64,000 nt of DNA, taken from positions 1 to 64,000 of the forward strand of contig NZ_NEHB01000020.1 of the NCBI RefSeq assembly GCF_002127655.1. Direction: 5' to 3'. The DNA comes from Janthinobacterium sp. GW456P (GTDB taxonomy: Bacteria > Pseudomonadota > Gammaproteobacteria > Burkholderiales > Burkholderiaceae_D). Within the stretch, counting starts at the first letter, position 1. The number at the start of each line of letters is the position of its first letter. The notes beneath the pieces were generated by a model. It saw only the letters and a list, made by a program, of their open reading frames with translations. It was not told where the DNA came from and did not search any database. Below, piece after piece: positions 53,348-62,977 of the stretch. The position numbers and the translations under genes were made by a program.

Positions 53348-54429
53348 ACGGGCGGCAGGTGGGCGGACAGCGTCTGCCAGTGCTCGCCCTCGTCGTCCGA
53401 ATACCAGGCGCCGCCCGTCGTTGACGCCATCACTAAACTGCGCCCGTCGTCGGCCAGCGCCAGCCCGTGGCGGTAGATGAGGTCGTAGCAATGCTGCTGC
53501 GGCAATCCCCCGCGCAAAACCTCGAACGTTTTCCCGCCATCGCGCGTGCGCGTCACGGCCAGCGCGCCATCGATGGGTATGCGCAGCACGTCCGCCTGTG
53601 CCGGCACGAACCAGGCCGTGTCGCCATCGCGCGGATGCACAGCCACGGCAAAGCCGAAATGCGACAACGGCGCCGTCGTCACTTCCTGCCAGTGCCAGCC
53701 GGCGTCCTGCGAGCGCCAGATGCCGTTATGGTGCTGGCACCACAGCGCATCCGGCGTGCCGGCGCTGCGCACGATGCGGTGCGGGTCTTGCACGGCTTCG
53801 TTTTCATCGAGCTCGGGCGGCATGTAGTCGGCGCGCATGCCCGTCGCGCTCAAGGCCCAGCTGGCGCCGCCGTCAGCCGTTTGCCACACGCCGCCGCAGG
53901 ACACGCCGACCAGCACGGTATTGCTGTCGCGCGGGTCGACGCAGATGCTGTGGATACCGGGCACATCATAGCCGCCGCCAAACCACTGCGCCCGCTGCGG
54001 CACGTTCCACAACGCTTCCACCAGCTGCCAGCTGTCGCCGCGGTCGCTGGAACGGAACAGGCCGCCAGGCAGGGTGCCCGCCCACAGTACGCCGGGCTGG
54101 TCCGCGCCGCCGGCCGCCAGCGACCAGATTTGCCGCAAAGTCCAGTCGATGGTATCGCTGCTGTCCGCCGGTTTGGCGGGATAGGCGGGCACGGCGATTT
54201 CGCGCCACTCCCCGCTGTCCGCGTCGCGGCGGTGCAGCTTGGCGCCGAAATGGCCCAGGTTCAGGGCCGCGTACAGGCTGCCGTCGCGGCCATCGTGCAG
54301 CAGCATGGAGACGGGGTCGCCGGCGAATTGCACCAGCGCCAGCTGCCAGGCGCCGGCCGCATCGACATCGAACTGGAACAAGCCCTTGCGGGTGCCGAGA
54401 TATGCGCGCTGCGCCTTGCCTGGTGTCAT
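53320..54429 (-). CDS. BNR/sialidase-like beta-propeller protein
   Basis: A 369-residue cytoplasmic-looking protein made of WD40/YVTN/BNR-like repeats. Aspartate-box motifs recur: SSDRGDSWQLV, TADGGASWAL, SQDAGWHWQEV, TRDGGKTFEVL, SDDEGEHWQTL (S/T-x-D-x-G-x-x-W/F). No signal peptide. Catalytic sialidase Arg triad cannot be confirmed, so binding or scaffolding is as likely as hydrolysis. The ATG at 54429 has GGAGG six bases upstream, within the moaD-like stop region. Paired with the MoaD-like gene. Confidence 0.88.
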   Translation of the reverse strand: MTPGKAQRAYLGTRKGLFQFDVDAAGAWQLALVQFAGDPVSMLLHDGRDGSLYAALNLGHFGAKLHRRDADSGEWREIAVPAYPAKPADSSDTIDWTLRQIWSLAAGGADQPGVLWAGTLPGGLFRSSDRGDSWQLVEALWNVPQRAQWFGGGYDVPGIHSICVDPRDSNTVLVGVSCGGVWQTADGGASWALSATGMRADYMPPELDENEAVQDPHRIVRSAGTPDALWCQHHNGIWRSQDAGWHWQEVTTAPLSHFGFAVAVHPRDGDTAWFVPAQADVLRIPIDGALAVTRTRDGGKTFEVLRGGLPQQHCYDLIYRHGLALADDGRSLVMASTTGGAWYSDDEGEHWQTLSAHLPPVYAVCFATP

Positions 54430-54431
54430 GA

Positions 54432-54701
54432 TCAACCTCCGGAAAGTGCCTGCAAGATATACACTTGACTGTCGGGCAGCAAGGCGTCGTCAAGGTAGCG
54501 GCGTTCGCGGCAGCGCACACCATCGATGAAGATCACCACATTCGGGCGCAACGCGCCCTGCTCGTCGAGCACGTAGCCGCGCAGACGCGGCTGCTGCGCA
54601 AACGCGGCATCGAGGGCGGCGCGCAGGCGCGGCGCGGCGACCTCCACCGTGGGGACGTGGAGGAAGCGTGCCAGTTGTTGCGTAAAATGCAAGTGCGCCA
54701 T
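54432..54701 (-). CDS. MoaD/ThiS-like ubiquitin-fold protein ending in Gly-Gly
   Basis: An 89-residue protein. HFTQQLARFLHV, LRAALDAAFAQQPRLRGYVL and VVIFIDGVRC are MoaD/ThiS-type beta-grasp segments. The C-terminus is VYILQALSGG, so the Gly-Gly is the last pair before the stop, as needed for adenylation and thiocarboxylation. It ends 2 bp before the ATG of the beta-propeller gene. Canonical MoaD neighbours (moaE, moaC) are absent, so it may serve another sulfur-transfer or conjugation role. Confidence 0.85.
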   Translation of the reverse strand: MAHLHFTQQLARFLHVPTVEVAAPRLRAALDAAFAQQPRLRGYVLDEQGALRPNVVIFIDGVRCRERRYLDDALLPDSQVYILQALSGG

Positions 54702-54793
54702 GCTGCCCTTCGACGTCGTCGGCCTCGACTCATTCTAGTCCGCTTTGCAGCCAATACAATTAAAATAGGAGCAAGCACACAAGGAGGCCAGGC

Positions 54794-55105
54794 ATGACGA
54801 TTACCCCGGAAGAACTAGCGGTGCTGATGCAGGAAGTGGAAGTGGCCGATCCCATCGATTTTGCCGACCTGCCCTTCAATGAGCAGGAATTGCGCGGGCT
54901 GATCGCCAACCACCTGTGCGAGATGGCCGACGCCATGGAAAGTTTTACGCCGGAAGACCGCAACCTGGCCTTGCTGGCCGTGGCGGCCAAGCTGGTGCTG
55001 GAAAACCTGGTCTTGCACGTGCAGCTGCTGCGCCGCCACGGCTTGCCCGTGAGCGACGGCGTGGAAGCGCTGCTGCAGCGCCTGAAGGGCGGCAAGCCGA
55101 CCTGA
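54794..55105 (+). CDS. Conserved hypothetical protein (103 aa)
   Basis: Unrecognised. AAGGAGG lies about 7 bp before the ATG. Strongly acidic N-terminus (PEELAVLMQEVEVADPIDFADLPF) and helical C-terminus (LALLAVAAKLVLENLVLHVQLLRRHG). No signal, no Cys clusters. Divergent from the MoaD-like gene and convergent with the ferredoxin. Predominantly alpha-helical by eye. Confidence 0.65.
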   Translation: MTITPEELAVLMQEVEVADPIDFADLPFNEQELRGLIANHLCEMADAMESFTPEDRNLALLAVAAKLVLENLVLHVQLLRRHGLPVSDGVEALLQRLKGGKPT

Positions 55106-55114
55106 GTGTGGCAG

Positions 55115-55408
55115 TCAGGCGCCCGTGTGCACGGCGCGCGCCTGCACGGTGAGATCGCTTTCGGCCACGGCCACGCAGGGCAGGATGTAGCCGTCGAGCC
55201 GTTCATCGGGGCTGATGCCGGGCCAGTCCACCGTGTAGCGCACCTTGCCTTCGGGCATGTGGCAGAGGCAGGTGCGGCAGGTGCCGTTGCGGCAGGAACT
55301 GAGCAGGCGGATGCCGGCCAGCTCGGCGGCAGCCAGGATGGTGGTGCCCGCCTCGGCCGGGAATTGCCAGCCTTGCGGGACGAGGGTAATAGTAAAGGAC
55401 GCGCTCAT
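55115..55408 (-). CDS. 2Fe-2S ferredoxin
   Basis: A 97-residue plant-type ferredoxin. The 2Fe-2S ligands are in SCRNGTCRTCLC and the last Cys in LPCVAVAESD. AGIRLL precedes the cluster. It lies 9 bp after the Gfo/Idh/MocA gene and could be cotranscribed with the sugar operon, though a role in it is unclear; the ferredoxin may have an unrelated redox partner. Confidence 0.92.
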   Translation of the reverse strand: MSASFTITLVPQGWQFPAEAGTTILAAAELAGIRLLSSCRNGTCRTCLCHMPEGKVRYTVDWPGISPDERLDGYILPCVAVAESDLTVQARAVHTGA

Positions 55409-55417
55409 GCGCCCAGT

Positions 55418-56569
55418 TTAACAGTCCGCCAGCGTGGTCCAGCGGGCGCCATCGGCATGGCTGCGCAGCACGGCTTCGGCAAAGGCCAGGCCGGCCACGC
55501 CATCGACGACCGTCGGCAGCCAGCGCGCCGCTTCCGGCACGGGCAAGCCCGATTGCCGCGCGCGGATGTGCAAGGCCGCATCCAGGTACAGCTGGGCGAA
55601 CGCTTCCAGATAACCCTCCGGATGGCCGGCCGGCACGCGCGTGGCGTGACGCGCGGCGGCGCTGTCGACCCGCCCCGGACGCAGCAGCTGGCGGTTGCCG
55701 CCCTGCGGCGTGCACCACAGCTGGTTCGGCTGTTCCTGGTCGAAATCGAGCTGCGCCTTGCTGCCGAACAGGCGCAAGCGCACCGTATTTTCGCAACCGG
55801 TCGCCACCTGGCTGGCCCACAAAGTGCCTTTCGCCCCATTCGCGTAGCGCAGCATCACCTGTACATGGTCGTCCAGGGTACGGTTCGGTACAAACGTCGA
55901 CAGCTCCGCCAGCACGGCCTGCGGCGTGAGTCCGCTGACGAATTGCGCCAGGTGGTAGGCGTGCAAGCCCACGTCGAGCAGGGTGCCGCCGGGCCCGGCT
56001 TTCTGCGGATCGTTATGCCAGTTGCCTTCGTTCATGCCGCCAGCCGCGATGGCGTCGGCCAGCCAGTCCTGCGAATATTCGACTTGCACGAGGCGCAGTT
56101 CGCCCAGTTCGCCCGCCTCGACCATCGCTTTCGCATGGCGCAGCAGCGGGTAGCCGCTGTAGGTATGCGTGAGCGCAAACAGCAGGTTTTTCCGCTCTGC
56201 CAGCGCGGCCAGCGCCTGCCCTTCCGCCAGCGAGATGCCCAGCGGCTTGTCGCAGATCACGTGGATGCCCGCTTCCATGAAGGCCGTGGCGACGGGCGCG
56301 TGCAAATGGTTCGGCGTGACGATGGCCACGGCCTCGATGCCGTCCGCCCTGGCGGCCTCCGCCTGCGCCATGGCGCGGTAGTCGCTGTAGCAGCGATCCG
56401 GAGAAAGATGCAGCGCGGCGCCGCTGTCGCGCGCGCGCTGCGGGTCGGACGACAGGGCGCCCGCCACCAGTGCGTATTGGTCGTCGATGCGCGCCGCGAT
56501 GCGGTGCACGGCGCCGATGAACGCGCCCTGCCCGCCCCCTACCATGCCCAGCCGTAAGCGTCGCTGCAT
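55418..56569 (-). CDS. Gfo/Idh/MocA-family oxidoreductase
   Basis: A 383-residue NAD(P)-dependent sugar or inositol dehydrogenase. The Rossmann motif is GMVGGGQGAFIGAVHRIA. The EKP-type loop here is VICDKPLGIS, with Lys as catalytic residue. HPEGYLEAFAQLYLDAA lies in the C-terminal domain. It follows the isomerase gene by 9 bp. Preferred substrate is not evident; the linked isomerase/epimerase suggests a ketose or inositol-like compound. Confidence 0.92.
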   Translation of the reverse strand: MQRRLRLGMVGGGQGAFIGAVHRIAARIDDQYALVAGALSSDPQRARDSGAALHLSPDRCYSDYRAMAQAEAARADGIEAVAIVTPNHLHAPVATAFMEAGIHVICDKPLGISLAEGQALAALAERKNLLFALTHTYSGYPLLRHAKAMVEAGELGELRLVQVEYSQDWLADAIAAGGMNEGNWHNDPQKAGPGGTLLDVGLHAYHLAQFVSGLTPQAVLAELSTFVPNRTLDDHVQVMLRYANGAKGTLWASQVATGCENTVRLRLFGSKAQLDFDQEQPNQLWCTPQGGNRQLLRPGRVDSAAARHATRVPAGHPEGYLEAFAQLYLDAALHIRARQSGLPVPEAARWLPTVVDGVAGLAFAEAVLRSHADGARWTTLADC

Positions 56570-56578
56570 GTTCTCTCC

Positions 56579-57631
56579 CTATTTCAATCCCAACAAATGG
56601 TTGATCTGGCCCTGGTCCACCGTGCTGCCCGCGAAATCATCGAACGCGCGTTCGGCCACATGGATGATGTGCTCGCGGATGAAGCGCGCGCCCTCGGCCG
56701 CGCCATCTTCCGGGTGTTTCAGACAGCATTCCCACTCCAGCACGGCCCAGCCGGGGAAGTCGTACTGCGCCATCTTCGAGAAGATCGCCTTGAAATCGAT
56801 CTGCCCGTCGCCCAGCGAGCGGAAGCGCCCGGCCCGCTCCTGCCAGTCGCCATAGCCGCCATACACGCCCTGGCGCCCGTTGGGCCGAAATTCCGCATCC
56901 TTGACGTGAAACGCCTTGATGCGCGCGTGATAGATGTCGATGAACGCCAGGTAGTCGAGCTGCTGCAGCACGAAGTGGCTGGGGTCGTACAGAATCGACG
57001 CGCGCGGGTGGTCGTTCACGGCATCGAGAAACCGCTCGAAGGTCACGCCGTCGTGCAAGTCCTCGCCCGGATGCAGTTCATAGCAGAGGTCCACGCCGGC
57101 CGCGTCAAACGCGTCGAGGATGGGTAGCCAGCGCCTGGCCAGTTCGGCGAACGCCGTTTCCACCAGGCCGGCCGGGCGCTGCGGCCACGGATACAGATAC
57201 GGCCAGGCCAGCGCGCCGGAAAACGTTACGTGCGCCTTGAGGCCCAGGCGCTGCGAGGCGGTGGCCGCCCACAGCAGTTGCTGCGTGGCCCAGGCAGTAC
57301 GGGCAAGCGGATCGCCGCGCACCTGTTCCGGCGCGAAGCCGTCGAACAGCGCGTCGTAAGCCGGATGCACGGCGATCAGCTGGCCCTGCAAGTGCGTCGA
57401 CAATTCCGTCACCTGCAAGCCGTGGCGCGCCAGCATGGCGGCCACGTCATCGCAGTACTGCTGGCTGCTTGCTGCCTGCTCCAGGTCGAACAGGCGCGGC
57501 GCCGTGGGCAGCTGCAAGCCCTTGTAGCCCAGGCCGGCCGCCCATTGCGCCAGGTGCTCGAGCGAGTCGAACGGCGGCTCCTCGCCGAGAAACTGGGCCA
57601 GGAAAATGGCCGGGCCCTGGATGGTTTTCAT
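56579..57631 (-). CDS. Sugar phosphate isomerase/epimerase (TIM barrel)
   Basis: A 350-residue AP-endonuclease-2-type TIM barrel. Metal-site residues lie in LCYELHPGEDLHDG (Glu, His), SILYDPSHFVLQQ (Asp, His) and WAVLEWECCLKHPEDG (Glu). DFKAIFSKMAQYDFPGW is typical. These enzymes isomerise or epimerise sugars or inositols. AAAGGA lies 6 bp before the ATG. It sits between the binding protein and the dehydrogenase genes. Confidence 0.9.
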   Translation of the reverse strand: MKTIQGPAIFLAQFLGEEPPFDSLEHLAQWAAGLGYKGLQLPTAPRLFDLEQAASSQQYCDDVAAMLARHGLQVTELSTHLQGQLIAVHPAYDALFDGFAPEQVRGDPLARTAWATQQLLWAATASQRLGLKAHVTFSGALAWPYLYPWPQRPAGLVETAFAELARRWLPILDAFDAAGVDLCYELHPGEDLHDGVTFERFLDAVNDHPRASILYDPSHFVLQQLDYLAFIDIYHARIKAFHVKDAEFRPNGRQGVYGGYGDWQERAGRFRSLGDGQIDFKAIFSKMAQYDFPGWAVLEWECCLKHPEDGAAEGARFIREHIIHVAERAFDDFAGSTVDQGQINHLLGLK

Positions 57632-57676
57632 GGGTATCCTTTAGCCCCCAGGACTCTGGCACTGGAGGAGGTTCGG

Positions 57677-58639
57677 TTAAAAAGGCGAGTTCGGAAAGTA
57701 AAACTGCTTGGCGTTCTCGCGCGTGATCAGCACCGAGGGGATGATCGTATTGGCCGGCAATTTATCACCTTTCAGGCGCGCTTCCGTCGTCAGCTTGATG
57801 GCGTCGTACATGAACTTGGGCGAGTACGACACGTCGGCCACGATCAGCGGGTCGGAGCCATCCATGATCTTTTTCACGGCACCCTTCGCGCCCGCGCCGC
57901 CGAACACCTGCTTGATGTCCGTGCGCTTGGCTTGCGCGATGGCCTTCTGCACGCCGATGGCCATGTCGTCATCGGCGGCCCAGACGGCGTCGATCTGCTT
58001 GAAGCGGGTCAGGTAATCCTGCATGACCTTGAAGGCATCGTCGCGGTTCCAGTTGCCATACTTGGCATCCAAGACCTTGATCTCGGGATGGCCTTTCATG
58101 ACGGCGGAAAAAGAGTCAAAGCGTTCGTTGTCCAAGGTGGTCGGCATGCCGCGCAGCGCGACGATATTGCCCTTGCCTTTTAAACTCTTCGCCAGGTATT
58201 CGGCGGGCAGCTTGCCGAAGGCCGTGTTGTCGCCCGCGATGTACGCATCCTGCGACTGCGTGTTCGTCAAGCCGCGGTCCACCACGGTGACGTAGACGCC
58301 CTTGTTTTTTACCTGCGCCACGGGTTGCGTCAGCGAGGCCGATTCGATGGGAAAGATCACCAGGGTGTTGATCTTGTTGACCGTCAGCATGTCCTGCAGT
58401 TGATTGGCCTGTTCGGGCGCCGTGGCGGCCGTCTTGACAATGATTTTCACGCCAGGATGGGCTTTCTCGAGTTCCGCCTTGGCCTGGTTGGCCCACCACA
58501 CGATGCCGGAAGTAAAGCTGTGCGTGGCCGTGGGAATGGCCACGCCGACCACCAATTTTTCAGCGGCCTGCGCACCCGGCATTGCCCACGCTTGCATCAC
58601 CAGTACCGCCATCCCTGCTACACGAATGAAACGCTTCAT
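57677..58639 (-). CDS. Periplasmic sugar-binding protein (RbsB-like)
   Basis: A 320-residue ABC solute-binding protein. The signal peptide is [19 protein letters not shown]. The periplasmic-binding fold begins [47 protein letters not shown] and the hinge [17 protein letters not shown] are RbsB-like. The ATG at 58639 has AGGAG six bases upstream; the annotated longer frame is not signal-like. It is the fourth gene of the lacI operon. Confidence 0.93.
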   Translation of the reverse strand: MKRFIRVAGMAVLVMQAWAMPGAQAAEKLVVGVAIPTATHSFTSGIVWWANQAKAELEKAHPGVKIIVKTAATAPEQANQLQDMLTVNKINTLVIFPIESASLTQPVAQVKNKGVYVTVVDRGLTNTQSQDAYIAGDNTAFGKLPAEYLAKSLKGKGNIVALRGMPTTLDNERFDSFSAVMKGHPEIKVLDAKYGNWNRDDAFKVMQDYLTRFKQIDAVWAADDDMAIGVQKAIAQAKRTDIKQVFGGAGAKGAVKKIMDGSDPLIVADVSYSPKFMYDAIKLTTEARLKGDKLPANTIIPSVLITRENAKQFYFPNSPF

Positions 58640-58700
58640 GCTGCTCTCCTCCAAGGTTGTGGGCGCCCGTTGGCGGCCCATTCAGAACGCCGCTCTTGTT

Positions 58701-59720
58701 TTATTTGCGGCCTCGCTGCAGGAAGGCGACGGCGATGATCACCACGCCTTGCACTGCGGCATTCAGGTAGACACTGATGATGCTGGTCAAATTCAGGATA
58801 TTGCTGATCACGGACAGCAGGATGGCGCCGATCACGGTGCCGACGATGCGCCCCTCGCCGCCTTTCAACGCCGTGCCGCCCACGACGACGGCGGCGATCG
58901 CTTCGAGTTCCCACAGCAAGCCCGTCGTCGGCGTGGCCGAACCCAGGCGCGGCACGTACAGCACCGTGGCGATGCCCACGCACACGCCCAGCAGCATGTA
59001 GGTGGCAATCTTGACCCTATCGACATGGATGGCCGCATAGCGCGCCACTTGCTCGTTGGAACCAATCGCCTGCACGTGGCGGCCGAAGGTGGTGCGGTTG
59101 AGAATGATGGCGCCAGCCGCGGCGACGAAGAGGAAAATCCAGATCGGGATCGGCGCGCCCAGCACGCTCGTGTAGTAGACGGGGCTGTACAGCTCGGACA
59201 GGGTGGCGTCCAGGGTCAGCGCGCCGCCGTCGGCCAGGTACGTGAGCACGGCGCGGAAGATGCCGAGGGTGCCCAGGGTCACGATGAACGGCTCGATATT
59301 GCCCTTGCTGATCAACAAGCCGTGCATGAGGCCGAAGCCGGCGCCAAGCACCAGAGCCATGGCGATGCCCAGCACCAGCATGGTGATGGGCGCCAGGTCG
59401 CCCCCCGCGCCTTGCGCCAGCGCATTCATGAAATAGATCATGCAGCCGGCGATCAGGGCCGCCATCGAGCCCACCGACAGATCGATGCCGCCGGAAATGA
59501 TGACGAAAGTCATGCCCACGGCAATGATGCCGATAAACGCCGTGCGCGTGAGCACGTTCATCAGATTGTCCATGGTGGCGAAGTCGCCGTTGAGCAAGGT
59601 GCCCGCGATGCACAGAGATAACAAGCCCAGCACGGGGCCGAAGCCCTTGATGCGCGCGCCGAAGCGGGCAACGGTGGTGGCAAGCGGGGATACGGTGGTG
59701 TCAGTGCGTGCCGGTTGCAT
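58701..59720 (-). CDS. Sugar ABC transporter permease (RbsC-like)
   Basis: A 339-residue inner-membrane permease with about 8-10 helices. [26 protein letters not shown] is the RbsC/AraH-type conserved core. [28 protein letters not shown] is the second family motif. The ATG at 59720 overlaps the ATPase gene by 20 bp; GAGGAG lies 10 bp upstream. It forms the pore with the ATPase and binding protein. Confidence 0.94.
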   Translation of the reverse strand: MQPARTDTTVSPLATTVARFGARIKGFGPVLGLLSLCIAGTLLNGDFATMDNLMNVLTRTAFIGIIAVGMTFVIISGGIDLSVGSMAALIAGCMIYFMNALAQGAGGDLAPITMLVLGIAMALVLGAGFGLMHGLLISKGNIEPFIVTLGTLGIFRAVLTYLADGGALTLDATLSELYSPVYYTSVLGAPIPIWIFLFVAAAGAIILNRTTFGRHVQAIGSNEQVARYAAIHVDRVKIATYMLLGVCVGIATVLYVPRLGSATPTTGLLWELEAIAAVVVGGTALKGGEGRIVGTVIGAILLSVISNILNLTSIISVYLNAAVQGVVIIAVAFLQRGRK

Positions 59721-61188
59721 GGGCAATCAACTCCTCTTCGGTCAGGTGGTCAGCAGACAGGGTGGCTTGCAGGGTGCCGGCGCGCATCACGGCGACACGA
59801 TGGCACAGGCCGATCAATTCGATCAGTTCCGATGAAATCACGATCACGGCGCGCCCTTCGGCGGCCAGGCGGTGAATCAAAAAGTAAATGTCGCGCTTGG
59901 CGCCCACGTCCACGCCACGGCTCGGTTCATCGAGCACGACGACGCGGGGATCCGAATGCAGGTATTTCGCCAGCGCCAGCTTTTGCTGGTTGCCACCGGA
60001 CAGCATGCGCGCGCGGCTGTCCAGGTCGCCTGTGCGGATATTGAAATCTTCCACAGCCCTGGCCAGCGCCTGCTTCTCGCCCTTCACGTCGAGCCAGGGC
60101 CGCGCATAGCGCTCCATGGTCATCATCGTAAGGTTTTCGCGCAAGCCCAGGTTCACGTGCAGTCCTTTTCCTTTGCGGTCCTCGCTCAGGTAGGTCATAC
60201 CATGCTGCATGGCTTGCTTGGGGCTACGGATGTCCACGGGCTGGCCATTGAGGTGGATCGTGCCCGCGCTGCGCGGACGCAAGCCCAGCAGCGCCTCGAA
60301 CGCTTCCGTGCGCCCCGCGCCCACCAGGCCCGCAAAGCCCAGCACTTCGCCGGCGCGCACCTCGAATGACAGCGCTTTCGCCCAGCCGGGCACGCTCAAA
60401 CCATCGACCTTCAACAGGATCGGGGCATCCGGCGCCAGCGCCACTTTCGCGGGGAACATGTCCGACAATTCGCGCCCCACCATCAGGTTCGCCATCTGCT
60501 GGCGCGTGAGGCTGGCCGTCGGCTCGCGCGTGACGAATCGCCCGTCGCGCATGACGATGACCTCGTCCGTGTTGCGTTCGACTTCGTCAAGCTTGTGGGA
60601 AATGTACAGAATCGTGACGCCATCGCTTTTCAGCTGCGCCATGACGGCGAACAGGCGCTGGGTTTCCGACGACGTCAGGGTGGCCGTGGGCTCGTCCATG
60701 ATCAGGAAGCGGGCGCGGCGCGACAGGGCCTTGGCGATTTCCACCAGCTGTTTCTCGGCGACGATCAGGTCGCGGATTTTGGTGTCGGGCGACACGTCCA
60801 GGCCTACCTGTTTCAGGTAGCGCGACGCTTCTGCGCGCATGGCGGCCTCGTCGAGCAGCCAGCCGCGCGTCTTTTCGTGGCCGAGGAACATGTTTTGCGC
60901 CACCGTCAGGTGCTCGGCCAAGTTGAATTCCTGGTGGATCAGCACGATGCCGGCGGCCTCCGCCGCGCGCGAACTGGCGAAGCGCCGGGGCTGGCCATCG
61001 ATCAGCAGCTGGCCATCGCTCACGCTTTCATAACCAGCGAGAATTTTCATCAGGGTCGACTTGCCGGCGCCGTTTTCGCCCAGCAAGCCATACACGCGCC
61101 CGGGCGGCAAGGTAAAACTGACGCCATGCAAGACGCGCACGGGGCCGAAATCCTTGCACACCCCCTCGAAACCGACGGCAACGCTCAC
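59701..61188 (-). CDS. Sugar ABC transporter ATPase (RbsA-like, two NBDs)
   Basis: A 495-residue duplicated ATPase. NBD1 Walker A is [15 protein letters not shown] and Walker [15 protein letters not shown]2 has the usual degenerate Walker [13 protein letters not shown], signature [15 protein letters not shown] and Walker [14 protein letters not shown]. The start is a GTG at 61188 with GGGGGAG six bases upstream, sharing one base with the lacI stop. It imports a ribose-class sugar. Confidence 0.95.
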   Translation of the reverse strand: MSVAVGFEGVCKDFGPVRVLHGVSFTLPPGRVYGLLGENGAGKSTLMKILAGYESVSDGQLLIDGQPRRFASSRAAEAAGIVLIHQEFNLAEHLTVAQNMFLGHEKTRGWLLDEAAMRAEASRYLKQVGLDVSPDTKIRDLIVAEKQLVEIAKALSRRARFLIMDEPTATLTSSETQRLFAVMAQLKSDGVTILYISHKLDEVERNTDEVIVMRDGRFVTREPTASLTRQQMANLMVGRELSDMFPAKVALAPDAPILLKVDGLSVPGWAKALSFEVRAGEVLGFAGLVGAGRTEAFEALLGLRPRSAGTIHLNGQPVDIRSPKQAMQHGMTYLSEDRKGKGLHVNLGLRENLTMMTMERYARPWLDVKGEKQALARAVEDFNIRTGDLDSRARMLSGGNQQKLALAKYLHSDPRVVVLDEPSRGVDVGAKRDIYFLIHRLAAEGRAVIVISSELIELIGLCHRVAVMRAGTLQATLSADHLTEEELIAHATGTH

Positions 61189-62213
61189 TATGCACTCCCC
61201 CGTAGAATTAATTGATGTTGCAGCAGCACGCCGGGTACCTGCACCGCCGGGTCCGCCAAACGCTGCAGCAGCAGGCGGGCCGCCGTCTCACCCAGCTCGC
61301 GCATCGGTTGCGCAATCGTGGTGAGGCCCGGGTCCATCTGCGCGGCGATGGCGATATCGTCGAAGCCGATGACGGCCACGTCCTCGGGCACGCGCAGCTT
61401 CAACTGGCGCAGCGCGCTCAAGACGCCGATGGCCAGCGTATCGGAGACGGCAAAGATGGCCGTGGGCGCATCGGGCTGCGCCATCATGCGCAGGGTGGCG
61501 GCCGTGCCCGCTTCATAGTCGAGGCTTTGCACCGTGTGCACCCATTGCGGCTGCACGCTCAGGCCGGCAGCGGCCAGGGTGTCGAGATAGCCTTGCTGGC
61601 GTTGCCGCGCGTACAGATAGCGTTCATCCGAATTGATCAGGCCGATGCGCGTATGACCGCACGACAGCAGGTGCGCGACGGCATCCGACGCGGCCCGGTG
61701 GTTGTCGATGCCGACATAGGGCACGGCCACGCCGGGGTCGAATTCGCAGCAGGCCACCCACGGCAGGCTGACCGATTCATGCGACAGCGCATGCTGCACC
61801 GTGTCCGGGTCCAGGCAGATAGCGCCATCGGCGCGGTGCATGCGCAGCAAGTCGAAGTAGGAGCGCTCGCGGCCCGCGTCGGCGCCCGTGTCGCACAGCA
61901 GCACGAAGTAGCCGTGTTCGCGCGCCACCGTATCGATGCCGCGCACGATCTGCGCATAGAAGGGGTTGCCCACATCGGGCACCATGGTCAGCAGCATGCG
62001 GCTCTCGGCCGTGCGCAGGCTGCGCGCCAGGTGGTTCATGCGGTAGCCGAGCGCGGCCACGGACGCGAGCACCTTGTCGCGCGTCGGCGCCCGTACGCCT
62101 GCCTGCTCGTTCATCACGCGCGAGACGGTGGCCACCGACACGCCCGCATGCGCGGCGACGGCGCTGATGGAGACGGTTTCGGTCGGCAAGGAAGACGGGA
62201 CGGCTGGCGGCAT
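61188..62213 (-). CDS. LacI-family repressor of the sugar operon
   Basis: A 341-residue LacI regulator with HTH VSISAVAAHAGVSVATVSRVMNEQAGVRAPTR and a sugar-binding core domain. The ATG at 62213 lies 11 bp downstream of a perfect 24-bp palindrome; longer upstream frames run across that operator. It is the first gene of its own operon, so autorepression and induction by the transported sugar are likely. Confidence 0.94.
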   Translation of the reverse strand: MPPAVPSSLPTETVSISAVAAHAGVSVATVSRVMNEQAGVRAPTRDKVLASVAALGYRMNHLARSLRTAESRMLLTMVPDVGNPFYAQIVRGIDTVAREHGYFVLLCDTGADAGRERSYFDLLRMHRADGAICLDPDTVQHALSHESVSLPWVACCEFDPGVAVPYVGIDNHRAASDAVAHLLSCGHTRIGLINSDERYLYARQRQQGYLDTLAAAGLSVQPQWVHTVQSLDYEAGTAATLRMMAQPDAPTAIFAVSDTLAIGVLSALRQLKLRVPEDVAVIGFDDIAIAAQMDPGLTTIAQPMRELGETAARLLLQRLADPAVQVPGVLLQHQLILRGSA

Positions 62214-62224
62214 GGCGGTTTCAC

Positions 62225-62248
62225 ATAAATGTAATCGATTACATTTAT
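62225..62248. promoter_or_regulatory. Perfect 24-bp palindromic operator of the lacI-sugar operon
   Basis: The half-site ATAAATGTAATC is repeated exactly in inverse with no spacer (core TGTAATCGATTACA). It lies 11 bp before the lacI ATG. It has the even, CG-centred symmetry typical of LacI-family operators. It very probably overlaps the promoter or leader of the operon. Confidence 0.8.
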
Positions 62249-62352
62249 AGGCCAGCCGCGCGCGCGATGCAAACATTATCGATGCTGCGGTGCGCAAAAA
62301 AACAGGCGGGAAAGGGACGGGAAAACGGCCCTGGGCGGACCGTCGGATACAG

Positions 62353-62949
62353 CTATTTCTGGGACTGCAAGGCGGTCTGCTGCACGGCAAAACCGGCGCG
62401 CACGGCGGACAGGGCCGCCACCCACAGGATCAGGCCGGCACCGAGGCAGCCGACGGGATGGATGGGGCCATGGCGCACGGTGAACGGGTAGCCGATGGCC
62501 CACACGCACAGGGCCATGCCGATGGCCAGATGGCGACGCGCCTTGAACAGCCAGGCCAGCGGAAAGAAATGCAGGCCGACGATCAAGATGACGGCGGGAA
62601 TGAACCACGCCTGCAGCCCCAGGTTTTTCAGGACGTTGCCGATGATGAAGATGGCGATCCATTGCCCCATGTTGACGATATTGAACAGCCGGCCCGCGCG
62701 CTTCGCTTGCGGCGATTGGTCCGCCGCCGCATGCGCGGCCCGGTGCCGGCTGAACTGGCGCCACGCCAGCATGAACAGCAGGACGGTGATGCCGGCGACC
62801 GGCAGCAAGCGCAAAGGCTGAGCGCCATACGTCTGCACGCACCAGGCGGCCACCCACAGGCCGCCAAACAGCGCAAAGAACATGGCGCCGATGGCGCTGC
62901 GGGCAAGAGCGACGGCTGGGTCGGGCTGTGCAGTCTGTGTCAGGATCAT
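62353..62949 (-). CDS. Hypothetical inner-membrane protein (198 aa)
   Basis: A polytopic protein with about six hydrophobic segments (AIGAMFFALFGGLWVAAWC, LLPVAGITVLLFMLAW, GQWIAIFIIGNVLKNLGLQAWFIPAVILIVGLHFFPLAWLF split over two, LAIGMALCVWAIGYPFTV, LGAGLILWVAALSAV). No catalytic motif is evident. GGAG lies 8 bp before the ATG. It is upstream of the lacI operator in the same direction but has its own gap. Confidence 0.75.
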   Translation of the reverse strand: MILTQTAQPDPAVALARSAIGAMFFALFGGLWVAAWCVQTYGAQPLRLLPVAGITVLLFMLAWRQFSRHRAAHAAADQSPQAKRAGRLFNIVNMGQWIAIFIIGNVLKNLGLQAWFIPAVILIVGLHFFPLAWLFKARRHLAIGMALCVWAIGYPFTVRHGPIHPVGCLGAGLILWVAALSAVRAGFAVQQTALQSQK

Positions 62950-62977
62950 GGCAGGGTCTCCCGGTCAATCAAAGTGA

